Shown: positions 1-7,694, counted from the first letter of the stretch. The stretch: 8,327 bases of DNA from Actinomycetota bacterium (GCA_026392815.1 JAPLBI010000177.1:1-8327); one strand, 5' to 3'. Translations and numbers: made by a program. Notes: generated from the letters alone by a model not told the origin.

Positions 1-630
1 ACAAATAAAGTTCCATCTATCTTTGGAACAGCCGCCTCCGCCCTTACTTATCGGCGAAATATAAAGGTGAGTTCGAAGTTGTTAATAGTTATGGCGATAC
101 CCGCCTTTATCGGATCAATGGGTGGAGCATCTCTTGCTTCACTTATACCGACAGAAGTTTTGAAACCGCTAGTTGTCGCGCTCTTAATCGCAGTTCTTAT
201 CTATACCTGGAAACGTCCGCAGTTAGGTCAGATCGAATCCATGCGACATAGCGAAAGCAAAAGGTTAAAGATTTCTGCTGTCGCTGCGCTAGTAATTGGT
301 TTCTACGATGGAATCATCGGTCCTGGAACAGGGTCCTTCTTAATTCTCTTATTGGTCGCAGTCATGGGCTTTGCATTTTTATCGGCCTCTGCAATCGCCA
401 AAGTCGTCAATGTCGCCACCAATGCCGGAGCCATTCTGGTCTTTGGCGTCAACGGAGAAATTCGCTGGAAAATTGGCCTGACCCTGGCGATCGCCAATGT
501 CTGTGGCGGACTAATCGGTGTTCGCATAGCCCTACGTGGCGGCTCAGGTTTAGTTCGAAAAGTCTTTATGGGAATAACAGCAGCGCTAATTCTCAAAGTG
601 GCGTTCGATACCTTTACCGCGCTGCGTTAA
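1..630 (+). CDS. TSUP-family membrane permease (YfcA-like), 5' end missing
   Basis: A multi-pass inner-membrane protein of the TauE/SafE (TSUP) family, generally linked to export or uptake of sulfonates, sulfite or other organic anions; the substrate cannot be told from sequence. The frame is open to base 1, and the residues before the GTG at 67 (beginning TNKVPSIFGTAASALTYRR) match the family's conserved 'TNK...S..GT..A...Y' segment. The start is therefore outside the window and the GTG at 67 is internal. The window holds 209 codons; the family usually has about 250, so roughly 40 residues are lost. Hydrophobic segments alternate with short polar loops. The second-half family signature is clear in YDGIIGPGTGSFLI, followed by AKVVNVATNAGAILVF. 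The gene is unrelated in function to the operon downstream and is separated from it by 82 nt. No terminator is visible after its stop. Family assignment is firm; substrate unknown. Confidence 0.88.
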   Translation, partial: TNKVPSIFGTAASALTYRRNIKVSSKLLIVMAIPAFIGSMGGASLASLIPTEVLKPLVVALLIAVLIYTWKRPQLGQIESMRHSESKRLKISAVAALVIGFYDGIIGPGTGSFLILLLVAVMGFAFLSASAIAKVVNVATNAGAILVFGVNGEIRWKIGLTLAIANVCGGLIGVRIALRGGSGLVRKVFMGITAALILKVAFDTFTALR

Positions 631-653
631 CCCTGAATTAATCGGTGCTAAAC

Positions 654-682
654 TTGACGCGTAGTAAAAAACTAAATAACAA
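654..682 (+). promoter_or_regulatory. Weak candidate promoter for the rimP operon
   Basis: TTGACG at 654-659 is a good -35-like hexamer. With a 17-nt spacer it is followed by TAACAA at 677-682, a poor -10. The location, in the only sizeable gap before rimP, is where the operon promoter is expected. The rest of the gap is AT-rich, with an 8-nt direct repeat TTAATAAA at 684-691 and 695-702 just before the rimP Shine-Dalgarno AAGGAG (701-706). The -10 match is weak, so this is tentative. Confidence 0.3.
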
Positions 683-712
683 ATTAATAAAAAGTTAATA
701 AAGGAGCCACAA

Positions 713-1216
713 GTGTCACTGACACAGTCAATTACCCAGTTGATCGAACCCGCTGTTACTGAAGCCGGTTTCTATCTTGAAGAAGTCCAATTAACATCTG
801 CCGGCAGCCACCGCGTAGTTACATGCATCGTTGATGGCCAGAGCCCGCTAAACCTAGATCAAGTCACCGTTGTCTCACGGTTGATCTCAGAGCTGCTTGA
901 TACCGCAGCCTTTATGGATGAAACACCATTTACTCTAGAAGTAACTTCACCAGGTGTTGATCGTCCGCTAACGCTGCCCCGCCACTGGACCAAGAACTTA
1001 ACTCGCTTGGTAAAGGTAACTATGCAAGATGGAACAGTTACCACTGGCCGACTCACAGAATTTAACGAAGCAACAGCGACGCTCGTTGAGAACATCAAAG
1101 GGCGAATCAAAACCCACACCGTTAACTTCGCAGATATTAAGCGCGCGGTAGTTGAAATCGAATTTAACCGAAAAGAAGAAGCACAGAATTTAAATGACGA
1201 GGCTGGCGATGAATAA
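713..1216 (+). CDS. rimP: Ribosome maturation factor RimP
   Basis: RimP is a cytoplasmic assembly factor that binds the free 30S subunit and helps early maturation of its head and S12 region. The 167-residue product has the usual size and two-domain layout: an alpha/beta N-terminal domain (about 1-85) and a C-terminal SH3-like barrel (about 90-160). The family signature EVTSPGVDRPL is present, with TSPGVDRP at residues 78-85, followed by the barrel strand LVKVTMQDGTVTTGRL. The tail is acidic. The start is GTG at 713, supported by AAGGAG at 701-706 with a 6-nt spacer. The stop overlaps the nusA start by 8 nt, which points to translational coupling. As in most bacteria it is directly upstream of nusA. 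Nothing unusual is seen. Confidence 0.96.
   Translation: MSLTQSITQLIEPAVTEAGFYLEEVQLTSAGSHRVVTCIVDGQSPLNLDQVTVVSRLISELLDTAAFMDETPFTLEVTSPGVDRPLTLPRHWTKNLTRLVKVTMQDGTVTTGRLTEFNEATATLVENIKGRIKTHTVNFADIKRAVVEIEFNRKEEAQNLNDEAGDE
1199..1202 (+). promoter_or_regulatory. Shine-Dalgarno that decides the nusA start
   Basis: GAGG lies inside the end of rimP, 6 nt before the ATG at 1209. The in-frame ATG at 1194 has no comparable site at suitable distance, so the site favours 1209 as the nusA start. Confidence 0.6.
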
Positions 1217-2195
1217 AGGCCAGGTCGATGTCGATGCGCTAATCGCGCTGGCAACCCATAAGCAGATGCCGCTGGAAGATTTGATTACAGAAATTGAAGC
1301 AGGGGTTTTGACCGCTTATTACGAAACGGATGCGCCAAAGCGCCAAGCCCGTGCCAGTATCGATCGCGAAACTGGTGAGATCGTTATCTGGGTTCCAACA
1401 TTTAACGAACTTGGCGAACGGATCTCAGAAGATCGCGATGAACCAGAAGGTTTCGCACGCACTGCAACTTCTACAGTTAGACAGGTCATCAAGTTAAAGA
1501 TGCGCGCCAATAACGATGCCGAAATTGTAGGCGAGTTCAGCGCATCCGTTGGCGATGTTATCTCTGGAATTGTGCAACAAGGTCGCGATCCCAAGATGAT
1601 CCATGTAAACCTCGGCAAGGTCGAAGGTCGCATTCCTCCGCAAGAACAAGTTCCTGGTGAGGTTTACAACCATGGCGATCGCATCAAGTGCTTTGTAGTT
1701 GAAGTTAAACAGGGAATGAAAGGGCCAGAGATCATGCTCTCACGCAGCCACCCTGCGCTAGTTAAGCAACTCTTTGCACTCGAAGTTCCCGAAATCAACG
1801 ATCGCATCGTTGAGATTATGGAAGTTGCCCGCGAGGCAGGACATCGCACAAAGTTGGCAGTCCGCTCACATCGCGCCGGTGTTTCTCCCAAGGGATCTTT
1901 AATTGGTCCAATGGGTTCACGTGCCAATGCAGTTATGGAAGAGCTGCATGGTGAGAAGATTGATATCGTCGATTGGTCAGAAGATCCTGCACAATTTGTT
2001 GCGCATGCACTTTCTCCAGCGAAAGTTACCAAGGTAGAAATTGTTGATCTTGCTACGCGATCTGCAAAGGTGACAGTTCCTGATTACCAACTCTCACTTG
2101 CAATTGGCAAAGATGGACAGAATGCGCGACTGGCTGCACGTCTAACAGGTTGGCGCATTGATATCCATCCCGACACCCCAACTGTGCCTAGGTGA
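1209..2195 (+). CDS. nusA: Transcription termination/antitermination factor NusA
   Basis: NusA binds RNA polymerase and nascent RNA and modulates pausing, intrinsic termination and rRNA antitermination. The start is placed at ATG 1209 ([14 protein letters not shown]), not the in-frame ATG at 1194, because GAGG is 6 nt upstream and the family N-terminus begins with this helix; this gives 328 residues. Domains in order are the polymerase-binding N-terminal domain (about 1-105), an S1 domain (about 114-180, beginning VGDVISGIV), KH1 (about 195-265, with GPMGSR at 233-238 and GEKIDIV) and KH2 (about 270-325, with [20 protein letters not shown]). There is no C-terminal acidic-repeat extension, as is usual in actinobacteria. 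The KH1 loop reads KGSLIG where relatives usually have KGAC(I/V)G, a small deviation. The first gene upstream is rimP (8-nt overlap); ylxR follows after a structured gap. Confidence 0.96.
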   Translation: MNKGQVDVDALIALATHKQMPLEDLITEIEAGVLTAYYETDAPKRQARASIDRETGEIVIWVPTFNELGERISEDRDEPEGFARTATSTVRQVIKLKMRANNDAEIVGEFSASVGDVISGIVQQGRDPKMIHVNLGKVEGRIPPQEQVPGEVYNHGDRIKCFVVEVKQGMKGPEIMLSRSHPALVKQLFALEVPEINDRIVEIMEVAREAGHRTKLAVRSHRAGVSPKGSLIGPMGSRANAVMEELHGEKIDIVDWSEDPAQFVAHALSPAKVTKVEIVDLATRSAKVTVPDYQLSLAIGKDGQNARLAARLTGWRIDIHPDTPTVPR

Positions 2196-2257
2196 TTGGG
2201 CCTAAATAAACGCACCTGCTACGCAGGGATTTAGGTGAAATAGCCGCTCTTCGCTAT
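2189..2257 (+). promoter_or_regulatory. Stem-loops between nusA and ylxR
   Basis: An outer stem CCTAAAT (2201-2207) pairs with ATTTAGG (2229-2235), enclosing an inner hairpin CCTGC-TAC-GCAGG (2215-2227). A second hairpin, ATAGC (2240-2244) with GCTAT (2253-2257), follows. CACCT at 2213-2217 can instead pair with either copy of AGGTG, at 2190-2194 (overlapping the nusA stop) or 2233-2237. No T-run follows, so this is not an ordinary intrinsic terminator. It may be an RNA processing, stability or attenuation element; function is inferred only from the pairing. Confidence 0.45.
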
Positions 2258-2272
2258 CCTTAACCCTTGTTG

Positions 2273-2276
2273 AAGG
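2273..2276 (+). promoter_or_regulatory. Shine-Dalgarno that decides the ylxR start
   Basis: AAGG is 8 nt before the ATG at 2285. The in-frame TTG codons at 2267 and 2270 have no such site upstream, so the ATG is preferred. Confidence 0.5.
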
Positions 2277-2284
2277 TTAGAGAA

Positions 2285-2563
2285 ATGGCTGCAATGCAAA
2301 GAGGTATCAAACCGATACGCACCTGCATCGTTTGTCGTAAATCTCAAGAACCTTCGCAGCTATTGCGAGTCAACTGTCTTGACGGGGTTATTACTCCAAC
2401 AAGCGGTGGAAAATCTCACGGTAGGGGAGCCTGGCTCCACTTATCTTGTGGATACATCGCAATAGATCGGAAAGCGTTTAAATCAGCCTTCAAGCTGGAG
2501 CAGGCGCCGGATCTTTCAAAATTTAAAGCGTTCTTAGATGAGCGTTTAAAGTCAGGTAACTAG
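2285..2563 (+). CDS. ylxR: YlxR family nucleic-acid-binding protein (DUF448)
   Basis: A small basic protein of the YlxR family, nearly always found between nusA and infB. Family members bind RNA or nucleoid; some have been reported to affect RNase P activity or global transcription, but the precise role here is unknown. With ATG 2285 as start (AAGG 8 nt upstream) the product has 92 residues, a normal size. The signature RTCIVCRK (residues 12-19, two cysteines C14 and C17) and the GRGAWLH segment (46-52) followed by C55 are clear; they correspond to the family's RTC..CR and GRGA(Y/W) motifs. The C-terminus is helical and lysine-rich (RKAFKSAFK). An upstream in-frame TTG at 2267 would add six residues but has no ribosome binding site and adds nothing conserved. 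Confidence 0.9.
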   Translation: MAAMQRGIKPIRTCIVCRKSQEPSQLLRVNCLDGVITPTSGGKSHGRGAWLHLSCGYIAIDRKAFKSAFKLEQAPDLSKFKAFLDERLKSGN

Positions 2564-2581
2564 TTATTAACTTAAAGATAT

Positions 2582-2667
2582 GGATGCGAAAGATATGAAA
2601 CTCAAATGAGCTCGTTCAGATTATGAGGTCTTACAACTAAGGCTCGCATCCCTAGATAAATATCTAG
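2582..2667 (+). promoter_or_regulatory. Structured leader upstream of infB
   Basis: The 135-nt gap between ylxR and infB contains a perfect 8-bp inverted repeat, GGATGCGA (2582-2589) and TCGCATCC (2644-2651), enclosing 54 nt. Directly abutting it is a 6-bp hairpin CTAGAT-AAAT-ATCTAG (2652-2667); the two helices could stack coaxially. A 9-nt direct repeat AAAGATATG (2574-2582 and 2589-2597) lies at the left arm. The infB Shine-Dalgarno AGGAG (2690-2694) is 23 nt further on. There is no T-run. This suggests a cis-acting RNA element, but no known class was recognised. Confidence 0.45.
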
Positions 2668-2698
2668 AATAAAGATTGCGGGCCAAGACAGGAGAAAT

Positions 2699-5437
2699 GT
2701 GTCAAAGGTCCGCGTACATGAGTTGGCAAAACAACTCGGTATGGAGAGCAAGGTTGTCCTTGCAAAACTCCAAGAAATGGGCGAATTCGTCCGCTCAGCA
2801 TCATCAACTGTAGAAGCGCCGGTCGTGCGCAAGCTCATCGAGATGTATCCCGATGCCAAGCCAGTTTCCGATGCGAAGCCAGTTAAGAAAGCAGCTGCAA
2901 AGAAGACCGCTGCCAAGAAAACTGCGGAAGTTAACCCTGAACTTGCCGCCGAACTTGCCGCCGAACTCGGCGTTGATTTAGAGGCGCTAAAAGCATCGCG
3001 CGCCGAAAGCGCTGCGCAAGCAGCTGCACCAACACCTGCACCGTCTGCACCGTCTGCACCATCTGCAGATGCAGAAACACCTGCGCCAGAGAGCAAACCA
3101 ACTACACCGCGTCCAGGTAACAATCCATTTTCAACTGCTGCTGGAACAACACCTGCAGTTCCACGTCCACCACGTCCCGGAAATAATCCATTCTCAACGG
3201 GTGGTGCGGTTCCGCGTCCACCACAACGACCTGCAGGTGCACCCGGTGCACGTCCCGGAATGTCAGGACCACGTCCTGGTTCTGTTCGCCCAGGTTTTGC
3301 AGCGCGTCCAAACACTCCACGTCCTGCAGGTACTGGCGGTCCTGGAAATTATCAGTCACGTCCTGCAGGAACAGGTGCACCAGGTGCATCTTCTGGTCCA
3401 TATCGTTCCGGTGGTCCTTCATCTGGCGGTCCTTCAACTGGTGCACCAACTACTGGTGGTCCACAACGTCCCGGCGGCGGTCCTAATCGCGGTCCAGGTC
3501 GCGGCGGTGCTGCAGGTGCATTTGGAAAGAATGCAAGTAAGAGCAGCAAGCGCAAACCAAAATCAAGAAAAGCGCTGCGCGATGAATTCGACAATATGCA
3601 AGCGCCACAATTGGGTGGCGCAGTTATTCCGCACGGTGATGGAAAGACTCAGATCCGTATGCGTCGCGGTTCAACTCTTGCAGATTTCGCTGAAAAGATC
3701 GGTGCAGATGCAGCAGCGTTGGTTGCTGCGCTATTCCACCTAGGTGAAATGGTTACTGCAACGCAATCTGTTGATGCTGACACATTTGAAATTCTTGGTG
3801 CACAACTTGGATATGTAATCCAAATTGTTAGCCCAGAGGATGAAGACCGCGAACTCTTGCAAGATTTCGATATCGATCTTGCGCAAGAACTTGCCGACCT
3901 TGATGCAGATCTACTGGTTGCACGCCCACCTGTTGTAACTGTTATGGGACACGTAGATCACGGTAAGACCAGTTTGCTCGATGCCATCCGTAAATCTGAG
4001 GTCCTAAAGACCGAAGCCGGTGGAATCACTCAGCACATCGGTGCCTACCAAATTCACCATGACCATGACGGCGTAAACCGTGCGATTACCTTTATCGATA
4101 CACCTGGCCACGAAGCGTTCACCGCTATGCGTGCTCGTGGTGCAAAAGTTACAGATATCGCAGTTCTCGTTGTGGCAGCAGATGACGGAATCATGCCGCA
4201 GACAATTGAAGCGTTAAACCACGCTCAAGCAGCAGATGTTCCTATCGTTGTTGCCGTTAACAAGGTTGATAAAGAGGGTGCGAATCCAGATAAGGTCCGC
4301 CAGCAATTGACCGAGTACAACTTGATCGCAGAAGAGTACGGCGGAGAAACTCTCTTCGTAAACGTCTCTGCTAAATCAGGTGTAGGCGTTAACGAACTCA
4401 TCGATGCAATTCTTCTAACAGCAGATGCTGCAATTGATCTTCGCGCAGTTGCCGAAGATTCAGCGCGCGGTGTTGCCATAGAAGCTCACCTCGATCGCGG
4501 TCGCGGACCAGTTGCCACAGTTCTTGTGCAACGCGGAACGCTCAAGATCGGTGATGCAATTGTTGCCGGCGGTTCATTCGGTCGCGTACGCGCGATGCTT
4601 GATGAAGATGGCCAAAACGTGGATACCGCCGGACCATCTCGTCCAGTACAGGTTCTCGGTTTCACATCGGTTCCAAGTGCGGGCGATACCTTCTTAGTTG
4701 CAGATGAAGACCGTACTGCGCGTCAGATCGCTGAAAAGCGTCAGGCTGCAGAACGTAACGCGCAACTTGCTAAGGCTCGCAAGAAGGTTTCACTTGAAGA
4801 CTTTATGGAGCAATCCAAGGTCTCAACACTCAATCTCATCCTTAAGGGTGACGTTTCAGGTTCTGTCGAAGCGCTCGAAGATGCACTTATGCAACTCGAT
4901 GTTGGAGCAGAAGTTGATCTACGCGTTATCCACCGTGGCGTTGGTGCAATCACCAAGTCAGATATCACTTTGGCATCAGCATCAACTGCTGTAGTTATTG
5001 GCTTTAACGTTAAGCCAGAGCCACAGACAGCGATCTATGCTGATCAAGAAGGCGTAGAAGTTCGCTTCTATTCAGTTATCTACAACGCAATTGAAGAGAT
5101 CGAACTATCTCTTAAGGGCTTGCTCAAGCCAGAGTACGAAGAAATCGTTCTCGGTAACGCTGAAGTCCGTGAGATCTTCAAATCTTCAAAGGCCGGCAAT
5201 ATCGCAGGTTCTATCGTTCGCGATGGTTCAATCAAGCGAAATTCCAAGGCACGCATTATGCGCGGTACTGAAATCATCGCCGATGACCTCACCATTGATT
5301 CGCTCAAGCGCTTCAAGGACGATGCCACCGAAGTTAAAGAAGGCTTCGAGTGCGGTATTGGCCTTGGCAATATGAAGGATCTGCAAATCGGAGACACCAT
5401 TCAGGTCTTTGAGATGCGCGAGAAGAAGCGCGCATAA
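2699..5437 (+). CDS. infB: Translation initiation factor IF-2
   Basis: IF-2 is the GTPase that places fMet-tRNA on the 30S subunit and promotes 50S joining. At 912 residues it has the long actinobacterial form. An IF2_N domain (1-52) is followed by a Lys/Ala then Pro/Gly/Arg-rich linker (about 60-285), which carries two copies of RPGNNPFST (138-146, 159-167), and a basic patch near 280-300. A second IF2_N domain begins about 321 ([14 protein letters not shown]). The G domain has G1 GHVDHGKT (417-424), switch segment [10 protein letters not shown]3 DTPGHE (467-472), G4 NKVD (521-524) and G5 SAKSG (557-561). C-terminal domains run to the end, with [13 protein letters not shown] near the last third. 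The GTG start at 2699 has AGGAG 4 nt upstream, and [13 protein letters not shown] is the expected N-terminus. The overlapping out-of-frame ATG at 2697 is not used. rbfA starts 2 nt after the stop. Confidence 0.97.
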   Translation: MSKVRVHELAKQLGMESKVVLAKLQEMGEFVRSASSTVEAPVVRKLIEMYPDAKPVSDAKPVKKAAAKKTAAKKTAEVNPELAAELAAELGVDLEALKASRAESAAQAAAPTPAPSAPSAPSADAETPAPESKPTTPRPGNNPFSTAAGTTPAVPRPPRPGNNPFSTGGAVPRPPQRPAGAPGARPGMSGPRPGSVRPGFAARPNTPRPAGTGGPGNYQSRPAGTGAPGASSGPYRSGGPSSGGPSTGAPTTGGPQRPGGGPNRGPGRGGAAGAFGKNASKSSKRKPKSRKALRDEFDNMQAPQLGGAVIPHGDGKTQIRMRRGSTLADFAEKIGADAAALVAALFHLGEMVTATQSVDADTFEILGAQLGYVIQIVSPEDEDRELLQDFDIDLAQELADLDADLLVARPPVVTVMGHVDHGKTSLLDAIRKSEVLKTEAGGITQHIGAYQIHHDHDGVNRAITFIDTPGHEAFTAMRARGAKVTDIAVLVVAADDGIMPQTIEALNHAQAADVPIVVAVNKVDKEGANPDKVRQQLTEYNLIAEEYGGETLFVNVSAKSGVGVNELIDAILLTADAAIDLRAVAEDSARGVAIEAHLDRGRGPVATVLVQRGTLKIGDAIVAGGSFGRVRAMLDEDGQNVDTAGPSRPVQVLGFTSVPSAGDTFLVADEDRTARQIAEKRQAAERNAQLAKARKKVSLEDFMEQSKVSTLNLILKGDVSGSVEALEDALMQLDVGAEVDLRVIHRGVGAITKSDITLASASTAVVIGFNVKPEPQTAIYADQEGVEVRFYSVIYNAIEEIELSLKGLLKPEYEEIVLGNAEVREIFKSSKAGNIAGSIVRDGSIKRNSKARIMRGTEIIADDLTIDSLKRFKDDATEVKEGFECGIGLGNMKDLQIGDTIQVFEMREKKRA
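3110..3199 (+). repeat. Internal direct repeat in the IF-2 linker
   Basis: Two copies of the segment coding for RPGNNPFST (3110-3136 and 3173-3199), 63 nt (21 codons) apart, differ mainly at third codon positions. That pattern suggests the peptide, not the DNA, is conserved. The linker further downstream is built from repeated Pro-Ala-Gly and Gly-Gly-Pro codons, which also create the palindrome CCTGCAGG three times (3230-3237, 3323-3330, 3362-3369). Confidence 0.7.
5414..5435 (+). promoter_or_regulatory. Hairpin at the infB end, before the rbfA start
   Basis: ATGCGCG (5414-5420) pairs perfectly with CGCGCAT (5429-5435) around the purine loop AGAAGAAG. The 3' arm enters the infB stop codon, and the rbfA ATG at 5440 is only 4 nt beyond the arm. 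Ribosomes finishing infB would open it, so it could couple rbfA translation to infB. The loop is the only purine tract near the rbfA start. Confidence 0.4.
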
Positions 5438-5439
5438 CA

Positions 5440-5871
5440 ATGGGCCAATCACATCGCACTCAGAAAGTTGCCGACCGCATCAAAGTGGTAGTGGCGCAGC
5501 TGCTTGAGACGAAGATTAAAGATCCTCGTCTCGGCTTCGTCACTGTCACAGATGCGCGCGTAACTGGCGATCTGCAGAACGCTTCGATCTTCTACACCGT
5601 ATTAGGTGATGAAGAACAGCGCGCTGCAACTGCCGCCGCACTTGAGAGCGCAAAAGGCGTAATCCGCAGCGCTGTTGGTCGCGATCTTCAGACGCGCATT
5701 ACTCCATCTATCGAATTCTTCGAAGATGGACTTCCAGAATCTGCGAAAGCACTTGATTCACTCTTAGATAAAGTCCATGTTCTAGATGCTGAGGTTGCCC
5801 AACTTCGCAAGAACGCGACATTTGCTGGGGGAGCAGATCCCTACAAGGTTCCAAAAGTTATTGAAGATTAA
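5440..5871 (+). CDS. rbfA: Ribosome-binding factor A
   Basis: RbfA is a cytoplasmic KH-type factor that binds the 30S subunit and helps 16S rRNA 5'-end maturation, notably in the cold. The 143-residue product fits the family. The N-terminal helix (RTQKVADRIKVVVAQLLE) leads to the signature KDPRLGFVTVTDARVT (from residue 27), then the KH core ESAKGVIRSAVGRDLQTRITPSIEFFED. The C-terminal tail beyond about residue 110 is less conserved. The start at ATG 5440 is 2 nt after the infB stop. No clear Shine-Dalgarno is seen, only a purine-rich AGAAGAAG inside a hairpin 11 nt upstream, so translation probably depends on ribosomes ending infB. truB follows after 10 nt. In many larger actinobacterial genomes nrnA lies between rbfA and truB; it is absent here. 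Confidence 0.95.
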   Translation: MGQSHRTQKVADRIKVVVAQLLETKIKDPRLGFVTVTDARVTGDLQNASIFYTVLGDEEQRAATAAALESAKGVIRSAVGRDLQTRITPSIEFFEDGLPESAKALDSLLDKVHVLDAEVAQLRKNATFAGGADPYKVPKVIED

Positions 5872-5881
5872 CGCCTAACTA

Positions 5882-6754
5882 ATGGATGGCTTTCTAGTTG
5901 TAGATAAAGCACCTGCCATGACTAGCCATGATGTTGTGGCAGTTGCGCGCAAGGCACTTGGCACACGCAAAGTTGGCCATGCTGGCACGCTAGATCCGAT
6001 GGCCACTGGCGTACTCGTACTTGGTTTTGGTAACGGAACTCGTTTATTGCAATACATCACCGATGGTGACAAGTCATATATTGCAACAGTTGTTTTAGGT
6101 GCGGCAACAATCACTGACGACCAAGAAGGCGAAGTCATATCTGAAGCAGATGCGTCAATGATTACCGACGAAGAAATTAGATCGGGCCTTTCTAAAATGG
6201 TGGGGGAGATTCAACAACGTCCCAGTTCAGTATCCGCTGTAAAGGTTGCAGGAGAGCGCGCCTATGACCGAGTACGTGCGGGCGAAGTATTTGAGCTAGC
6301 TGCTCGCACCATCACAATTTCATCTTTAGAAGTATTAGATATTCGCCATACTGGTGCTCGAATCGAAATTGATATTGATGTCACTTGTTCTGCTGGCACT
6401 TTCATCCGCGCGATCGCACGCGATCTAGGCAGCGAATTAGCTGTTGGTGGCCATTTGTCAGCGCTGCGCCGTACGCGAGTTGCTGGCTTTGTAATTGATC
6501 AGGCGATTACCTTCGATGCGCTCAAGGCGCAAGAGTTTAAAACTTTAGATTTAGCGGATGTTGCGCGTGCCACATTCTCGGTCCGCGAGCTGGTGCTAGA
6601 TGAAGTCGCAGAACTTTCATTCGGCAGACCGCTACCTTCAAATACTGGCGAAGATATTTTTGCGGCGCTCTCACCAGATAACCGCCTTATTGCACTGTTG
6701 AAGAACGAATCCGGCAAGGCAAAACCGATCGCAGTTTTTGCAGCGGCGAATTAA
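5882..6754 (+). CDS. truB: tRNA pseudouridine(55) synthase TruB
   Basis: TruB converts U55 in the T loop of tRNAs to pseudouridine. The 290-residue protein starts MDGFLVVDKAPAMTSHDVV, as expected, and carries the catalytic motif GHAGTLDPMATGVL with the nucleophile Asp38. Other family blocks follow in order: DKSYIATVVLGAATITDD, RPSSVSAVKVAGERAYDRVRAGE, CSAGTFIRAIARDLG and HLSALRRTRVAGF. The C-terminal part (about 225-290) matches the small PUA-like or TruB_C domain of actinobacterial homologues. The start at 5882 is 10 nt after the rbfA stop. There is no convincing Shine-Dalgarno, so coupled translation is likely. No defect is seen; the catalytic aspartate and surrounding residues are intact. 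Confidence 0.96.
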   Translation: MDGFLVVDKAPAMTSHDVVAVARKALGTRKVGHAGTLDPMATGVLVLGFGNGTRLLQYITDGDKSYIATVVLGAATITDDQEGEVISEADASMITDEEIRSGLSKMVGEIQQRPSSVSAVKVAGERAYDRVRAGEVFELAARTITISSLEVLDIRHTGARIEIDIDVTCSAGTFIRAIARDLGSELAVGGHLSALRRTRVAGFVIDQAITFDALKAQEFKTLDLADVARATFSVRELVLDEVAELSFGRPLPSNTGEDIFAALSPDNRLIALLKNESGKAKPIAVFAAAN

Positions 6755-6766
6755 TTCAGAGATAAT
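6738..6766 (+). promoter_or_regulatory. Candidate internal promoter, possibly leaderless, for ribF
   Basis: TTGCAG (6738-6743), a 17-nt spacer and GATAAT (6761-6766, five of six bases of TATAAT) lie over the truB end and the short gap. A transcript would begin about 6-7 nt after the -10, at or next to the ribF ATG at 6773. That spacing is typical of leaderless mRNAs, which are common in actinobacteria. The gene has only a weak AGG (6767-6769) as ribosome binding site, which fits. Inference only. Confidence 0.33.
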
Positions 6767-6772
6767 AGGCAG

Positions 6773-7663
6773 ATGAGCACAGGAAGCGTCGTCGTAATTG
6801 GCGTCTTCGATGGCGTCCATAAGGGCCACCAATTGCTGCTCGATCGCGCCAAAGAGATCGCCGATGGTCGCTCAATTATCGCGCTCACCTTCGACCCACA
6901 TCCAATGCAGGTTTTCGCACCGGATCGTGCGCCAACGATGCTTACAACTTTGGCAGATCGTGTTGAACTCTTAAAGATCCATAACGCCGACCAAGTTGCG
7001 GTACTTAAGTTCAATGAAAAATTCGCCGCTATGGCTCCGGAAGATTTTGTAAAAGATGTTTTGGTTGGTCAGTTGAGCGTTTCTACAGTGATCGTGGGCA
7101 AGAACTTTACTTATGGCCACAAAGCGGCAGGTAATATAGATTCTCTAATCAAAGATAGTTTGAACTTTAATTTCACTGTAGATGTCCAAGATTTAAAGTC
7201 TGAAGAGAATGAGGCAATCTCTTCTTCTCGTATCCGCAAATTAGTAGTTGAAGGAAAGGTTGAAGAAGCGCGGACCTTACTTTCTCGCCCGCACCGCCTA
7301 GATGGCGTCGTTGTGCACGGTGAAAAACGTGGTCGCGGAATTGGTTATCCCACCGCTAACTTGGGAAATATCGATGGGCAAACAATTCCGGCAGATGGCG
7401 TATATGCAGGTTGGTTAACAGTCGGAATCAACTTCTGGCCTGCCGCAATTTCAATCGGCACCAATCCAACATTTGAAGGTGTGCGCGGTCGCCAAGTAGA
7501 GGCATATGCACTCGATCAAGAAGGCTTAGAACTTTACGACAAGAACGCATCAATCGAATTTGGCTGGCGCCTGCGAGATACCTTGAAATTTGATGGCCTC
7601 GAACCGCTACTTGTGCAGATGAAGTTGGATTGCGATCAGGCACGAGCGTTAACTGAAGGCTAA
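6773..7663 (+). CDS. ribF: Bifunctional riboflavin kinase/FMN adenylyltransferase
   Basis: RibF phosphorylates riboflavin to FMN and then adenylylates FMN to FAD. The 296-residue protein has the usual two modules. The N-terminal nucleotidyltransferase (about 1-175) shows GVFDGVHKGH (10-19), TFDPHPMQVF, VIVGKNFTYGHKAAGN and SSSRIR (150-155). The C-terminal flavokinase (about 178-296) shows HGEKRGRGIGYPTANL, with PTAN at 193-196, then SIGTNPTF and VEAYALD with the putative catalytic Glu243. The N-terminus is a little shorter than in many homologues: only eight residues precede the first motif. An in-frame stop at 6752-6754 with no other start codon between fixes ATG 6773. The gap from truB is 18 nt. 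All expected motifs are intact, so both activities are probable. Confidence 0.95.
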   Translation: MSTGSVVVIGVFDGVHKGHQLLLDRAKEIADGRSIIALTFDPHPMQVFAPDRAPTMLTTLADRVELLKIHNADQVAVLKFNEKFAAMAPEDFVKDVLVGQLSVSTVIVGKNFTYGHKAAGNIDSLIKDSLNFNFTVDVQDLKSEENEAISSSRIRKLVVEGKVEEARTLLSRPHRLDGVVVHGEKRGRGIGYPTANLGNIDGQTIPADGVYAGWLTVGINFWPAAISIGTNPTFEGVRGRQVEAYALDQEGLELYDKNASIEFGWRLRDTLKFDGLEPLLVQMKLDCDQARALTEG

Positions 7664-7694
7664 AAAGCTCGATTTCCGATATCTGCAGCCCCGC

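Noticed and set aside
67..69. GTG as the start of the TSUP permease
   Set aside because: The frame is open to base 1 and the upstream residues are conserved in the family, so this codon is internal.
1194..1196. ATG as the nusA start
   Set aside because: It would add five unconserved residues and lacks a Shine-Dalgarno; ATG 1209 has GAGG at 6 nt.
2255..2260. TATCCT as a -10 element for ylxR
   Set aside because: It fits TANNNT but no acceptable -35 or extended TG motif is present, and the bases are part of a hairpin.
2665..2670. TAGAAT as a -10 element for infB
   Set aside because: No -35 at 16-19 nt spacing, and it overlaps the arm of the 2652-2667 hairpin.
2602..3315. Open frame of 237 codons on the - strand
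   Set aside because: It lies over the infB leader and the Pro/Gly-rich linker; its composition is the mirror of that repetitive coding sequence and it resembles no protein family.
3069..3743. Open frame of 224 codons on the + strand rich in Gln, Val and His
   Set aside because: A frame-shifted reading of the infB linker, with repeats caused by CCA, GGT and GCA codons; infB itself is intact.
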